Shown here one piece after another: positions 1-9,870 of a stretch of 64,000 nucleotides of DNA. Position numbers and translations under genes: made by a program. Every line of letters starts with the position of its first letter. Positions within the stretch are counted from its first letter, which is position 1. The notes beneath the pieces were generated by a model, which searched no databases, was not told where the DNA came from, and saw only the letters and a program-made list of their open reading frames with translations. The stretch lies in NCBI GenBank assembly GCA_963719345.1, contig CAVRCA010000003.1, forward strand, positions 620,001 to 684,000, in the 5' to 3' direction. This stretch comes from CAVRCA01 sp963719345. GTDB lineage: Bacteria; Pseudomonadota; Alphaproteobacteria; Acetobacterales; Acetobacteraceae.

Positions 1-272
1 CCATCAGCCTGCCGCTGCTCGCTCCCACCATGCTGTTCCTGCTGGTCGTGAACCTGGCCTACGCCGCGTTCGACACGTTCGGCACGATCTGGGCGCTGAC
101 CCAGGGCGGCCCGGGCAAGGCGACCGAGACCTTGGTCGTGAAAGTGTATCGCGACGGCTACCTGAACGGCGACATCGGCGGCTCGGCGGCGCAGTCGGTG
201 GTGCTGATGACTGCCGTTATCGGCCTGGTGGCGCTGCAGGTCCGCGTGCTGGGACGGCGCGACCGCCGATGA
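1..272 (+). CDS. ugpA: sn-glycerol-3-phosphate ABC transporter permease UgpA (C-terminal part)
   Basis: Only the last 89 residues lie in the window; the frame is open from base 3 to a TGA at 270-272. The fragment has a hydrophobic segment, a GTIWALTQGGPGKATETL region and a final membrane helix ending in a basic tail. The GGP-TET stretch is typical of UgpA and MalF-type inner-membrane permeases. The stop overlaps the ATG of the next permease (ATGA), so the two are translationally coupled. The following genes, a second permease and an ATPase, match the ugp order. The periplasmic binding protein would lie upstream, outside the window. Substrate is assigned by family resemblance; another glycerol-phosphate or sugar substrate is possible. 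Confidence 0.8.
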   Translation, partial: ISLPLLAPTMLFLLVVNLAYAAFDTFGTIWALTQGGPGKATETLVVKVYRDGYLNGDIGGSAAQSVVLMTAVIGLVALQVRVLGRRDRR

Positions 273-1098
273 GGGGAAAACCGGACTGGCTGGCGCATGG
301 CGTGCTGCTGCTCGGCGTGGCGCTGTTCGCCTTGCCGGTCTGGCTCGCCTTCGCCGGTTCGACCCAAAACCCCGACGCGCTCGCCCGCGGCGAGGTGTCG
401 CTGCTGCCGCAGCCGGGCGGCCTCGGCGTCTATGCGCGGGTGCTGGAAGCGGGCGGCTCGGGCGCGCCGCCGGTCTGGCACATGCTGCTGGTCTCGCTCG
501 GCATGGCGCTCGCCATCGCGGCCGGCAAGATCCTGGTGTCGCTGCTGGCCGCCTTCGCGATCGCCTTCTTCCGGTTCCCGTGCCGGATGGCCGCCTATTG
601 GATCATCTTGATTACGTTGATGCTGCCGGTGGAGGTGCGCATCATCCCGACCTACGCCGTCATGGCCGACCTTCACCTGATCAACACGTTCGCCGGCCTG
701 ACCCTGCCGCTGACCGCCTCGGCCACCGCGACCCTGCTGTTCCGCCAGGTGTTTCTCGCCGTTCCCGACGAATTGGTGGAGGCGGCGCGGATGGACGGAG
801 CGGGGCCGTGGCGGTTCCTGCGGGATATGTTGATTCCCGCCTCCGCCGCCAATCTCGCCGCCTTGTTCGTCATCCTGTTCGTCTACGGGTGGAACCAGTA
901 TCTCTGGCCGTTGCTGGTCGCCACCGATCCGTCGCTCGACACGATCAACATCGGCCTGGTGCGGATGATCGGGGTCGAGACGCAGACCGAGTGGAACATG
1001 GTGATGGCGACCGCCGTGCTCGCGCTGCTGCCGCCGGTCGCGGTGGTGCTGGCGATGCAGCGCTGGTTCGTCGCCGGCCTCACCGAAGGAGGCCATTG

Positions 1099-1099
<1 letters not shown>
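269..1099 (+). CDS. ugpE: sn-glycerol-3-phosphate ABC transporter permease UgpE
   Basis: A 276-residue inner-membrane permease of the MalG/UgpE class. The first helix lies near residues 10-30, and further hydrophobic segments follow to the C-terminus. The cytoplasmic EAA loop that docks on the ATPase is visible near residues 170-190 (EAARMDGAGPWRFLRDMLIP). Length is normal for the family. The ATG overlaps the stop of the first permease, and its own TGA overlaps the ATG of the ATPase gene, so all three cistrons are coupled. With UgpA it should form the membrane channel for glycerol-3-phosphate import. Confidence 0.88.
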
Positions 1100-2223
<1,124 letters not shown>

Positions 2224-2259
2224 GGTTCGGCCGCGTTCCTAAAAGGGTGGTTGGTCCTG

Positions 2260-2601
2260 ATGGGCGTGCGTCCGGTCGTTTCCCTCCCACAGATCAGCCC
2301 GGCCGAGATGGAGCAGATGGTCTCGCGCGCCGGGCTGGTGCTCAACTCCGGCCAGATGGGCGATCTCGTGCTGGCGTGGCGCCAGGTCGTGCAGCTCGTT
2401 GCCCTGATCCCACGCGACCGGCCGCTCGCCGACGATTTCGCCGTCGTCTTCCGCCTGCCGCCGCCGCGCGCCAAGAAGAGCGTTCCCCGCAAGCCGGCTC
2501 CCGCCGCGAAGCGCAAGCCGCCTCCAGCCCCGAAGCGTGCCCGGCTCGCCGCCCGCGCCGCGCCGCCCAAACGACGCAAGGCCGTTGCGGGAAGGCGATG
2601 A
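2260..2601 (+). CDS. AtzG/GatC-like small amidase partner with a basic tail
   Basis: A 113-residue protein in two parts. Residues 5-65 (ISPAEMEQMVSRAGLVL, then an Arg/Leu helix and DDFAVVFRLPPP) resemble the AtzG/DUF4089 group of GatC-like small subunits, which support amidase-signature partners. Residues 68-113 are a Lys/Arg/Pro/Ala tail unlike that family. A TTG lies at 2251, but the ATG at 2260 is better placed behind AAAAGGGTGG. The stop overlaps the amidase start as ATGA, which supports a two-subunit enzyme. The family assignment rests on pattern and neighbourhood, not on an alignment. Confidence 0.6.
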   Translation: MGVRPVVSLPQISPAEMEQMVSRAGLVLNSGQMGDLVLAWRQVVQLVALIPRDRPLADDFAVVFRLPPPRAKKSVPRKPAPAAKRKPPPAPKRARLAARAAPPKRRKAVAGRR

Positions 2602-4037
2602 GAGGAACCGTTCCCGCGTTTCCTGGCCCCGCCTTCCCGACGATCGCCCAAGCCTCCCGGCTTATCGCCTCCAAGCGTCTCTCTCCGGTGGAGCTGACCA
2701 AAACGCTGCTCGAGCGCATCGCGGCGCTCGATCCGCAGCTCAATGCCTTCATCACCGTGACCGCGGAGCAGGCGCTGGCGGCGGCGCGGGCCGCCGAGCG
2801 GGCGCTGCGCGGGGGGCGGCGCGGACGGCTGCTCGGCATCCCGCTCGCGTACAAGGACATTTTCGATACCGCCGGCGTGCGGACGACGGCGCACTCGCGG
2901 CTGCTGGCCGACAACGTGCCCGAACACGATGCGGCCGCCGTCCGGCTTTTGTCCGAGGCAGGTGCGACGATGCTGGGCAAGCTGGCGACGCACGAGTTCG
3001 CCATCGGCGGCCCGGCCTTCGACCTGCCCTGGCCGCCGGCCCGCAATCCCTGGGACGTGCGGCGCTTCACCGGCGGATCAAGCTCGGGCTCGGCTGCCGC
3101 AGTGGCGGCCGGGCTGTGCCTCGGCGCGCTCGGCTCCGACACCGGCGGCTCGATCCGGCTGCCGGCGGCCTATTGCGGCATCGCCGGCCTCAAGCCGACA
3201 CCGGGGCTGGTCTCCCGCCGGGGCGTGATCCCGCTCTCTCCGAGCCTCGACACGGTCGGCCCGATGGCCTGGACCGCGGAGGATTGCGCCATCCTGCTCG
3301 ACGCGCTGGCAGGCTACGATCCGGCGGACCCGGCCTCGGTCGTGGGTCCCGACGTGGGCTACGCGGCGGCCATCTCACGCCCAGTCAAGGGCATGCGGGT
3401 CGGGGTGCTGCGCCATTTCTACGAACGTGACGTGCCCGCCTCGCCCGACGTGCAGCGGATGATGAGCCGCGCGCGGGCGACGTTGCGCGAACTCGGCTGC
3501 CGGGTGGAGGACGCGGCGCTGCCGCCGGTGCAGGAGTATAATGCCGTCGGCCGCATCATCATCTCGGCCGAGGCGTACGCGATGCACGAGGCCAACCTGA
3601 AGCGGCGCCTGTCCGACTTCTCCCGGGTGTTCCGAGTGCGCGTCCTGGCGGGCGGTCTGCTGCGCGCCGCCGACTACATCGCGGCGCAACGGCGGCGCAC
3701 CGACCTCATCGCGATCACCGCGCGGATTTTCGACCGGTTCGATGCGCTGGTGTTCCCGGCCGCCGCCGGCGCGGCGCCGCTGCTGACCGAGCAGCGGCCG
3801 GATGACGGGTTCGCGCGCCCGTTGCTGACCACGGTCGCCAACGTCGCCGCGATCCCCTCCCTGGTGGTGTGCGGCGGCCGCACGGTGCCCGGATTGCCGC
3901 TCGGCCTCGAGATCGTCGGCCCGGCCTGGGGCGACGCGACGGTGCTGCGCCTCGGCCACCATTTTGAGCGCGCCACCGGAAATCGCGCGGAGCGGCCGGC
4001 ACTCGAACCCGCGGCGTCGAAGGCCTCGGTCGCATAG
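2598..4037 (+). CDS. Amidase-signature family hydrolase (GatA/AtzE-like)
   Basis: A 479-residue amidase. The Ser-cisSer-Lys triad is visible: the lysine in the IPLAYKD segment (near residue 83), the serine-rich loop FTGGSSSGSAAAVAAG (near 155-170) and DTGGSIRLPAAYCG (near 176-190). These enzymes hydrolyse carboxamides in the cytoplasm. The substrate cannot be read from sequence; biuret- or aspartyl-amide-type substrates are possible. The frame is open back to 2247, but the ATG at 2598 overlapping the small upstream gene gives the normal N-terminus. The upstream AtzG-like gene suggests a heteromeric AtzEG-like enzyme. Confidence 0.85.
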   Translation: MRGTVPAFPGPAFPTIAQASRLIASKRLSPVELTKTLLERIAALDPQLNAFITVTAEQALAAARAAERALRGGRRGRLLGIPLAYKDIFDTAGVRTTAHSRLLADNVPEHDAAAVRLLSEAGATMLGKLATHEFAIGGPAFDLPWPPARNPWDVRRFTGGSSSGSAAAVAAGLCLGALGSDTGGSIRLPAAYCGIAGLKPTPGLVSRRGVIPLSPSLDTVGPMAWTAEDCAILLDALAGYDPADPASVVGPDVGYAAAISRPVKGMRVGVLRHFYERDVPASPDVQRMMSRARATLRELGCRVEDAALPPVQEYNAVGRIIISAEAYAMHEANLKRRLSDFSRVFRVRVLAGGLLRAADYIAAQRRRTDLIAITARIFDRFDALVFPAAAGAAPLLTEQRPDDGFARPLLTTVANVAAIPSLVVCGGRTVPGLPLGLEIVGPAWGDATVLRLGHHFERATGNRAERPALEPAASKASVA

Positions 4038-4101
4038 CGCCGAACGGTTCGACCCGGCTGGTCTTTCGCCGACGAGCGCTTCTCCTGGGGGATGCGAGGT
4101 C

Positions 4102-4178
4102 TGGTCGGAGTGAGAGGATTCGAACCTCCGGCCCCTGCGTCCCGAACACAGTGCTCTACCAGGCTGAGCTACACTCCG
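4102..4178 (-). tRNA. tRNA-Pro (anticodon CGG)
   Basis: A 77-nt cloverleaf on the minus strand. The 7-bp acceptor stem CGGAGTG/CACTCCG is perfect and is followed by discriminator A and an encoded CCA. The anticodon stem CTGTG/CGCAG closes the loop TTCGGGA, whose anticodon CGG reads proline CCG. The T arm contains GGTTCGAATCC. The 5' end lies 23 bases inside the 3' end of the glycosyltransferase reading frame on the same strand. Confidence 0.97.
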
Positions 4179-5298
4179 ACCGAGCGGCGCCATATAGCCC
4201 CGTGCGCCGCATCGGGCAAGCCGAGGCGGACGGCGGGGCTCCGTCCACGGCATCCCGCAACGCCGCCGCCAAGTCTTCGAAACCGGTTTGGCGTGCGGAC
4301 GCGCGGGCGGCGTGGCGCATGGCGGCGCGGTCGGACGGCGACATGGCGCAGGCATGCTCCAGCGCCGCTTGCAACCCGCCCTCCCTCTTGGCCGGATAGA
4401 CAATCGCCTCCCGCCCCGGGCGCACGGTTTCCAGCAGAACCGGCAAGTCCGGGACGACGAGCGGCCGGCCGAACCCCAGCGCCAGCGCGGCGGCACCGGA
4501 GGTCAGGATGCGGCGATACGGCAGCACCACGAAATCGGCCGCGCGGAGCACGTACTGCACCGTCGCATCCTCGACGTGCCGCGGCACAAGCAGCGTCTGC
4601 GGTGCGAGAGTGAGATAGCGCGCCTCGCTCACCATCGCCTGCCGCCCGGCGACGATCAGGCGCGCCTCGGGCCGGCTGGGGCGCAGTCGCTCGAAGGCTT
4701 GGAGCAGGACGTCCGCTCCCTTGTAGCCGCGCAACGCGCCCAGAAAGGCAAACACGGTATGGGTCGGGTCGAGGCGGAAGTAGCGGCGCGCCGCCTCGTC
4801 GGTGATGTCGTCCGGATAGGCGGGCGAGAGATCCGGGTGCGGCACGACCAGGACGCGCGCCTCGGCCGCCCCGAGTGCGGTCGCGAGCCCGGCGGCAGTC
4901 GCGCCGTGCACGTGCAGCACGTCGGCGCGCCCGGCCAGCGCGGTGCGCAGCGCATGGGTCAGCACAGGGTCGCGTTCCTCGTGCGGGCCGGCGTTGTGCA
5001 TCGTCCACACCAGCTTGCCGCCACCGGCCCGGAAGGCATCGAGTTCGGCCAGGAAGATCGTGACCGCGTCGCGCGCCGCATCGCGCGAGGCGGCGGCCGC
5101 CATCACCGCATCCTCCCAGTGCAGGTGGAACACCGCCGGCCCCGAGGCGCCGGCTTCCAGCGCGTCGGTGACGCTGCCGGGTGCCGCCGTCGCCGCCCAG
5201 CGATCGAGTTCCCGCGCCAGCAAATCCTGGTAGGGATTGGAGCCGCGGTAGTCGGGAAAGAAGAACCACGGGCGCCGACCCGCGCGAGCGGCGTTCAC
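4156..5298 (-). CDS. Glycosyltransferase (GT4-like), ending inside tRNA-Pro
   Basis: About 380 residues with a GT-B look: an N-terminal segment WFFFPDYRGSNPYQDLL, then VWTMHNAGPHEE, LVVPHPDLSP and a FAFLGALRGYKGADVLLQAF segment. The C-terminal nucleotide-sugar half shows FVVLPYRRILTSGAAALALG. The frame is open further upstream, but the GTG at 5298 overlaps the previous stop as GTGA and gives a sensible N-terminus. The stop (TAG, 4156-4158) lies within the tRNA-Pro gene, so the last seven codons are tRNA sequence. It is coupled to the TPR-GT41 gene and probably shares its role in surface or flagellin glycosylation. Sugar and acceptor are unknown. Confidence 0.75.
   Translation of the reverse strand: MNAARAGRRPWFFFPDYRGSNPYQDLLARELDRWAATAAPGSVTDALEAGASGPAVFHLHWEDAVMAAAASRDAARDAVTIFLAELDAFRAGGGKLVWTMHNAGPHEERDPVLTHALRTALAGRADVLHVHGATAAGLATALGAAEARVLVVPHPDLSPAYPDDITDEAARRYFRLDPTHTVFAFLGALRGYKGADVLLQAFERLRPSRPEARLIVAGRQAMVSEARYLTLAPQTLLVPRHVEDATVQYVLRAADFVVLPYRRILTSGAAALALGFGRPLVVPDLPVLLETVRPGREAIVYPAKREGGLQAALEHACAMSPSDRAAMRHAARASARQTGFEDLAAALRDAVDGAPPSASACPMRRTGLYGAARSECSSAW
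4191..4219 (-). promoter_or_regulatory. Sigma70-type promoter of tRNA-Pro
   Basis: On the minus strand, TTGCCC (4214-4219) and TATATG (4191-4196) are separated by exactly 17 bases. Transcription would start near 4184, about six bases before the mature tRNA. The promoter lies inside the last codons of the upstream glycosyltransferase frame. Confidence 0.7.
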
Positions 5299-7523
5299 GC
5301 GGTGGCGCCCTGGTCCCGGCACCATTGCCGCCAGGCGTGCCGCAGAGCGTTCCCCAGCCCCCGACCGAACCGCGGGGCGTCGCACAACGGGCTGTTCCTG
5401 GTCCGCTCCCGCAGTCCGGCCCGCAACGCGGCGAGCGCCGGCAGGTCGGCCGCCTTGCCCAATGCGAGGGCGGCGTAATGATCCGGGTCGTCGGCAACCC
5501 AGTCGTCGAGCCCGACATTGCACATATGGCTCATGCTGTGGCGGGAGGCGAACGTCTCGCCCGGAAGCGTGAGGGTCGGCACCCCCATCCACAGCGCCTC
5601 GCAGGTGGTCAGGCCGCCCGAATACGGGAACGGGTCGAGCACCAGATCGACCCGGTTGTATTCCGCAAGGAATTGCGGGTGCGCGGAGGGACCCTGAAGC
5701 TCGATCCGCGACGGCGCGACGCCGTGGCCGGCAAAGGTCGCCAGCACCTCCTCGCGCATCTCCGTCCGGGCGAATTGATGCGTTTTCAGCACCAAGCGGG
5801 AGGTCGGCAGCGCGCGCAGCACGCGGGCCCAGGTCGCGACCACCAATGGGGTCACTTTCGCCAGGTTGTTGAAGCAGCCGAACGTGACGGTGCCGTTCGC
5901 CAGCGCCGGCAGCGGGGCAACCTCCGGCGCATGGGCGGGCGGCGTATAGCAGACATAGCCGTCGGGAAGTCGCAGCAGCCGCTCGCTATACAGCGGCTCG
6001 AACCCGGGCGGCGTCTCCCAGCGGTCGGTGATGAACCAGTCCATCTCCGGCAGCCCGGAGCTGTGGTTCTGCATCCCAACCCACTTCACCTGCACCGGAG
6101 CGGCGCGGTGCCGGCACACCGTCATACGAGCGGCGTCGCCGTAGCCGCCGAGATCGATCAGGATGTCGACCGAAAGCTCCCGCGCCAGGCTGGCGACCGC
6201 CCGGTCATCGAGGCCGCCGATCGCGTGCCAGGACTCGGCCAGGGCGCGGAACCGGCGCGCGAACGGATCATCGGCCGTTTCGTGCGCCAGGCAGGTGACG
6301 GCAAACTCGCCGGGGTCGAGCGCCTCCAGTCCAGCCAGGGTCAGCCAGCCGACGGGATGGACGCGCAACGTGCCGGACAGCAGCGCGAGACGGAGCCTCC
6401 GGTTCGGATCGGGCCGCACCGTCCAGGCCGGCGCCGGCTCGTGCGGCAGGCGGGCGGCGCAGGCCTGGGCCGCCGCCAGCAGTTCGCCGCTGAGGGCGCC
6501 CTGGCGATAGGGCAGGATGTTGCACAGCGTGCGGCGGGGCAGCGCCTCGTCCGGCGCGAGTGCGACCGCCTCCTCGGCCAGCCGGGCGGCTTCGTCCTGA
6601 TCGCCGAGCGCGAGCTTGGCGCTGGCAAGGTTGCACAGCACCGTCGGCGTCCGTCCATGCGTCTCGACCAGCGCCAGCAGGATCTCGCGCGCCTCGACGT
6701 GCCGTTGCAGGCGCATCAGCATCGCCGCCCGGTCGTTGCGCGGCTGCGGGTTCCCCGGATCGAGCGCGATCGCTCGTTCGAGCGCCACCTCGGCCTCGGC
6801 GGCCCGCCCGAGCTTGGCGAGCAATCGCCCGAGCAGGCCGGTGGGGAGGGGATCGTCCGGCGCCAGTGCGGAAGCTGCCTCGAGCACGTCGACCGCCTCG
6901 GCGCCCCGCCCGAGACGGTCGAGCAGCACACCGCGGGCGCAGAGCAGGGGGACGTCGAGCGGGTCCCGCTCGGTCGCCAGCTCCGCCCGCGCCAATTCGG
7001 CGTCGGCGGTGCCGGCGGCCGCGGCTGCCTCGATCCGGTGCAGCGCGTAGTCGATCACGTCGGGGGCGAGGCGCTGCGCCTCGGCGAAAGCGGTCTCCGC
7101 GGCTGCCGCGTCGCCGGTCAGCGTGAGCGAGACGCCCAGCGCGTCCCATGTCTCGGCGAGGTCCGGCGCCAATCCGCAGCAGCGCACCAGCAGCGACTGC
7201 GCGCGCACCGCCTCGCCCCGCTGCATGAGCAGTGCGGCGAGCCCGAGCAGCGCTTCCGGACGCCGCGGGTTGGTCTCCAGGACCGTCTCATAGGCCGCCT
7301 CGGCGGCCGCGCCCTCGCCGGCTTGGCGCAGATGCAACGCCAGTTGCAGCCGCGGCTCGTCCCAGTCGGGGGCACGGTCGGCCAGCACCCGCAGCGCCGC
7401 CCGGGCGCCCGCCTTGTCCCCCGCCCGCCCCAGCGCGAGGGCGGCGCGCAGCGATGCCTCCGGCGGCGCTCCGCCACGGCTTGGCTCGACCGACCGGGGC
7501 GTGGCCGCCCGCAAGGCCGTCAC
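5295..7523 (-). CDS. TPR protein with OGT-like (GT41) glycosyltransferase domain, FlmG-like
   Basis: 742 residues. Roughly residues 20-340 are tandem tetratricopeptide repeats (recurrent A-E-A-LDP-P patterns). From about 375 to the end it matches the SPINDLY/OGT fold: SVDILIDLGGYGDAARM, VQVKWVGMQNHSSGLPEMDW, TFGCFNNLAKVTP, and the UDP-sugar region DPFPYSGGLTTCEALWMGVP. This layout is that of FlmG-type flagellin glycosyltransferases, in which TPRs hold the flagellin and the GT41 domain transfers the sugar. The gene is coupled at both ends (ATGA and GTGA overlaps), a few kilobases from flagellin on the same strand. The flagellin target is inferred. Confidence 0.85.
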   Translation of the reverse strand: MTALRAATPRSVEPSRGGAPPEASLRAALALGRAGDKAGARAALRVLADRAPDWDEPRLQLALHLRQAGEGAAAEAAYETVLETNPRRPEALLGLAALLMQRGEAVRAQSLLVRCCGLAPDLAETWDALGVSLTLTGDAAAAETAFAEAQRLAPDVIDYALHRIEAAAAAGTADAELARAELATERDPLDVPLLCARGVLLDRLGRGAEAVDVLEAASALAPDDPLPTGLLGRLLAKLGRAAEAEVALERAIALDPGNPQPRNDRAAMLMRLQRHVEAREILLALVETHGRTPTVLCNLASAKLALGDQDEAARLAEEAVALAPDEALPRRTLCNILPYRQGALSGELLAAAQACAARLPHEPAPAWTVRPDPNRRLRLALLSGTLRVHPVGWLTLAGLEALDPGEFAVTCLAHETADDPFARRFRALAESWHAIGGLDDRAVASLARELSVDILIDLGGYGDAARMTVCRHRAAPVQVKWVGMQNHSSGLPEMDWFITDRWETPPGFEPLYSERLLRLPDGYVCYTPPAHAPEVAPLPALANGTVTFGCFNNLAKVTPLVVATWARVLRALPTSRLVLKTHQFARTEMREEVLATFAGHGVAPSRIELQGPSAHPQFLAEYNRVDLVLDPFPYSGGLTTCEALWMGVPTLTLPGETFASRHSMSHMCNVGLDDWVADDPDHYAALALGKAADLPALAALRAGLRERTRNSPLCDAPRFGRGLGNALRHAWRQWCRDQGATA

Positions 7524-8971
7524 CGCGGGCGGGAGAGCACGACGAGCAGCCCGGGTACCGGCGCGCCGGCTTCATGCCGCAGCGTCTCGCGCCGAACCGA
7601 GCATACCGTCAGCCCCGCCCCGCGCGCCGCGGTGGCGACGTAGGCTTGGTCGTGCGCATAGCGGCCCTGGACGCCGATCGTCCAACCGGGCGAGCTTGCG
7701 CCCCGTCCGTCGTCGGCCGCCGCGCGCTCCTCGACGGAGAACAGAAAAATGCCGCCCGGCGCCAATCGCGCAACGACCCGCTCGAAGGCGGTCTGGAGGG
7801 CACCGAAATAGCAGAGCACGTCGCCGGCCAGGATCACCGGCCACTCGGCGCTATCGGCCGCGAGCGCGTCGAGCAAGTCGGCTTCCCGCAGCTCGGCGTA
7901 GAGCGCCTTGGCGCGGGCCTCGTCCAGCATGCGGCCGGAGAGGTCGACCCCCGTCCACGGCCCGAGCGGCAGGTCCATGGCAACCAGCGCCAGCAATCCG
8001 GTGCCGCAGCCGAGGTCCAGCACCGGGCCGGCCGGCCGGCCGCCGGCGAGGCCGGGCAGATGGTCGAGCAGAGCCGCCCGAAGGAGGCCCGGCACGCGGT
8101 AGCCGAGGCCGAGCAGGTGGTGCTCGAAGCGGCTTGCATAGCCGTCGAACACCGCGCGCAGATACGCCGGCGGCGCCCGTTCGGCACTGGGCAGCAAGCC
8201 CGACGCGGCGACGAGATGGCGCACGTAGGGATCGTCCGGCGCCAGCCGCAGCGCATCACGATACACCTCGGCCGCCTCCTCGCCCCGGCCGAGAGAGGAG
8301 AGCGCATGGCCTTCGAGGCCCAGCACGCAGGCGTCGATCGCGCCGACCGCCCGCGCCGCGACTGCCAGCGCGTGGGCACCCGCGAAATCGCGGTGGCGCA
8401 TGCGCTGCTGGATGGCGGCGCTGCGCAGGTCGGCCGACCGTGGCGCGGCCGCGATGCCGGCCTGCAGGGTGGCCTCGGCGCCCATCGCGTCGCCGCCGGC
8501 CTCGAGTGCGACGGCCAAGCCCCTGCAGAACGACGGATTCTCCGGCTGCTGCCGCAGCGCCTCCGCCAGGCACACGGCCGACTCGCCGGTGCGGCCGAGC
8601 CCAAGCAGGGCCATGCCGAGCAAGGCTTTGGCGACCGGGTCGGCCGGGTCGAGGTGGACCGCCTCGGCCGCATCGCTCGCCGCGCCCTCCGGATCGCCGG
8701 TCTGCGCCCGCGCCTCGGCGCGCAGCTTGTGCAGTCCGGCATCCCCGGGCGACAGGCTGAGTGCTGCGTCGAGGTCGCCGACGGCGTCGTGCATGCGCTC
8801 CTCCCGCATCGCCAGCCGCGCCGACAACCCGGCGATGCGGGCGGAAGGCGGTGCAACCTTCCGGATGGCGGCCAGCAGCGGCCGCGCCGCGCCGGTCCGG
8901 CCGGCCTCGATCAAGGCGTCGACGCGGCGGCTCAGCACATCGGAGTCGACGACAGCTTCGGAAGCGGACAT
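7520..8971 (-). CDS. TPR-repeat class I SAM methyltransferase
   Basis: 483 residues. Residues 15-255 are TPR-like helical repeats (examples: AALSLSPGDAGLHKLRAEA and DALRLAPDDPYVRHLVA). Residues about 268-483 form a Rossmann methyltransferase with motif I VLDLGCGTGLLA at 317-328 and a following acidic residue in WTGVDLSGRML. The linker YLRAVFDGYASRFEHHLLGLGY is typical of TPR-methyltransferase fusions. The ATG at 8971 is the only good start. Its stop overlaps the start of the TPR-GT41 gene (ATGA). A role in methylating flagellin or its glycan is inferred from context; the substrate is unknown. Confidence 0.8.
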   Translation of the reverse strand: MSASEAVVDSDVLSRRVDALIEAGRTGAARPLLAAIRKVAPPSARIAGLSARLAMREERMHDAVGDLDAALSLSPGDAGLHKLRAEARAQTGDPEGAASDAAEAVHLDPADPVAKALLGMALLGLGRTGESAVCLAEALRQQPENPSFCRGLAVALEAGGDAMGAEATLQAGIAAAPRSADLRSAAIQQRMRHRDFAGAHALAVAARAVGAIDACVLGLEGHALSSLGRGEEAAEVYRDALRLAPDDPYVRHLVAASGLLPSAERAPPAYLRAVFDGYASRFEHHLLGLGYRVPGLLRAALLDHLPGLAGGRPAGPVLDLGCGTGLLALVAMDLPLGPWTGVDLSGRMLDEARAKALYAELREADLLDALAADSAEWPVILAGDVLCYFGALQTAFERVVARLAPGGIFLFSVEERAAADDGRGASSPGWTIGVQGRYAHDQAYVATAARGAGLTVCSVRRETLRHEAGAPVPGLLVVLSRPR

Positions 8972-9009
8972 GGCGGGCTCCTTTTGAGCCGGGGAGGAAG
9001 AGGCCGGCG

Positions 9010-9855
9010 CTACACGACCAGGCCGGCCGATTGCACGGCCAGCGCGGTGATGTCGGGGGTGGTCGAGCTCGTGCTTGAGGACGCGGCCGCCAGCAGGTAG
9101 CGCTGGGTGAAGGTCTCGACGAAATGCGGGTCCTGCAGCTGCGTAATGTCGAGCCGGTCCGTGATCGCCTTCTCTTGCGCGCCGATATCCTGGAAGGCGA
9201 TCTGCTGGGGAATTCCGAGCGCCGTGGTGACCACCGTGCGCAGCGTCGGATCGCCAAGGATGTCGTCGACCGATTTCACGGTGGAGGCTTGGGCACGGAA
9301 CGTCAGCGCGTTCGACAGGCCGGGCGTGGTGGCGTCGAGCGACTGCCGCCAGGTCACCTCGGCATAGGCGTTGGCGATGGTGTCCAGCACCTGCGGGTTC
9401 TGGATGGTCGAGAGCCCCGCGGTGGCGAAGTTGTAGGTCTGGGCGACCGTCTTCCAGCGGGTGTCGGTCAGCTGGTTGGCAAGCGACGAGCTGTTGCTGG
9501 TGTCCGACAGCAAGGCCTTCTGGGCAAGCGCGGTATACTGGATCTGGTCGGACAGCCCGTTCGCCGTCAGCAGCACCTTCATCACCGTCGGGTTGCTCAG
9601 CAGCGAGGCGGGGTCTTTGGCGGCCGCGACGGCGTTGCGGAACGCCGTGACGTCGCGCTGCACGGCAGGCTCCACCGCCGTCGTGGCAATGTCCTTGGTC
9701 TGGTTCGTCTCGGCCGATTGCAGTGCGGTGATCGGGTTGCCGCTGGCCGTGCTGGCCGATGGGCCGTAGCCGTACAACGTGGCTATCAGGTTGCTACTGC
9801 CCGAGGTGGCGGTCGTCCCATACAGGAGTGACAAGTAGCTGGTCGTGGTTCCCAT
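9010..9855 (-). CDS. DUF1217 flagellar-cluster protein
   Basis: 281 residues, rich in Thr, Ser, Ala and Gln, with no signal peptide or membrane segment. The repeated layout (DVTAFRNAVAAAKDPASLLSNP, a later VKSVDDILGDPTLRTVV and ITDRLDITQLQDPHFVETF) is that of the DUF1217 family, found in flagellar loci of alphaproteobacteria. The composition resembles secreted axial flagellar proteins. The gene lies 15 bases downstream of flaF and 38 bases upstream of the methyltransferase gene, consistent with one long minus-strand transcript. Molecular function is not established, so no gene symbol is given. Confidence 0.75.
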   Translation of the reverse strand: MGTTTSYLSLLYGTTATSGSSNLIATLYGYGPSASTASGNPITALQSAETNQTKDIATTAVEPAVQRDVTAFRNAVAAAKDPASLLSNPTVMKVLLTANGLSDQIQYTALAQKALLSDTSNSSSLANQLTDTRWKTVAQTYNFATAGLSTIQNPQVLDTIANAYAEVTWRQSLDATTPGLSNALTFRAQASTVKSVDDILGDPTLRTVVTTALGIPQQIAFQDIGAQEKAITDRLDITQLQDPHFVETFTQRYLLAAASSSTSSTTPDITALAVQSAGLVV

Positions 9856-9870
9856 GACCGCGGCCGTCGA

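Noticed and set aside
2247..4037. A 596-residue amidase with a long N-terminus
   Set aside because: The extra 117 codons are another frame of the AtzG-like gene; ATG 2598 gives the normal protein.
5181..7643. An 820-codon plus-strand open frame
   Set aside because: It is antisense to the TPR-GT41 gene, with Arg/Gln/His-rich shadow composition and no domain.
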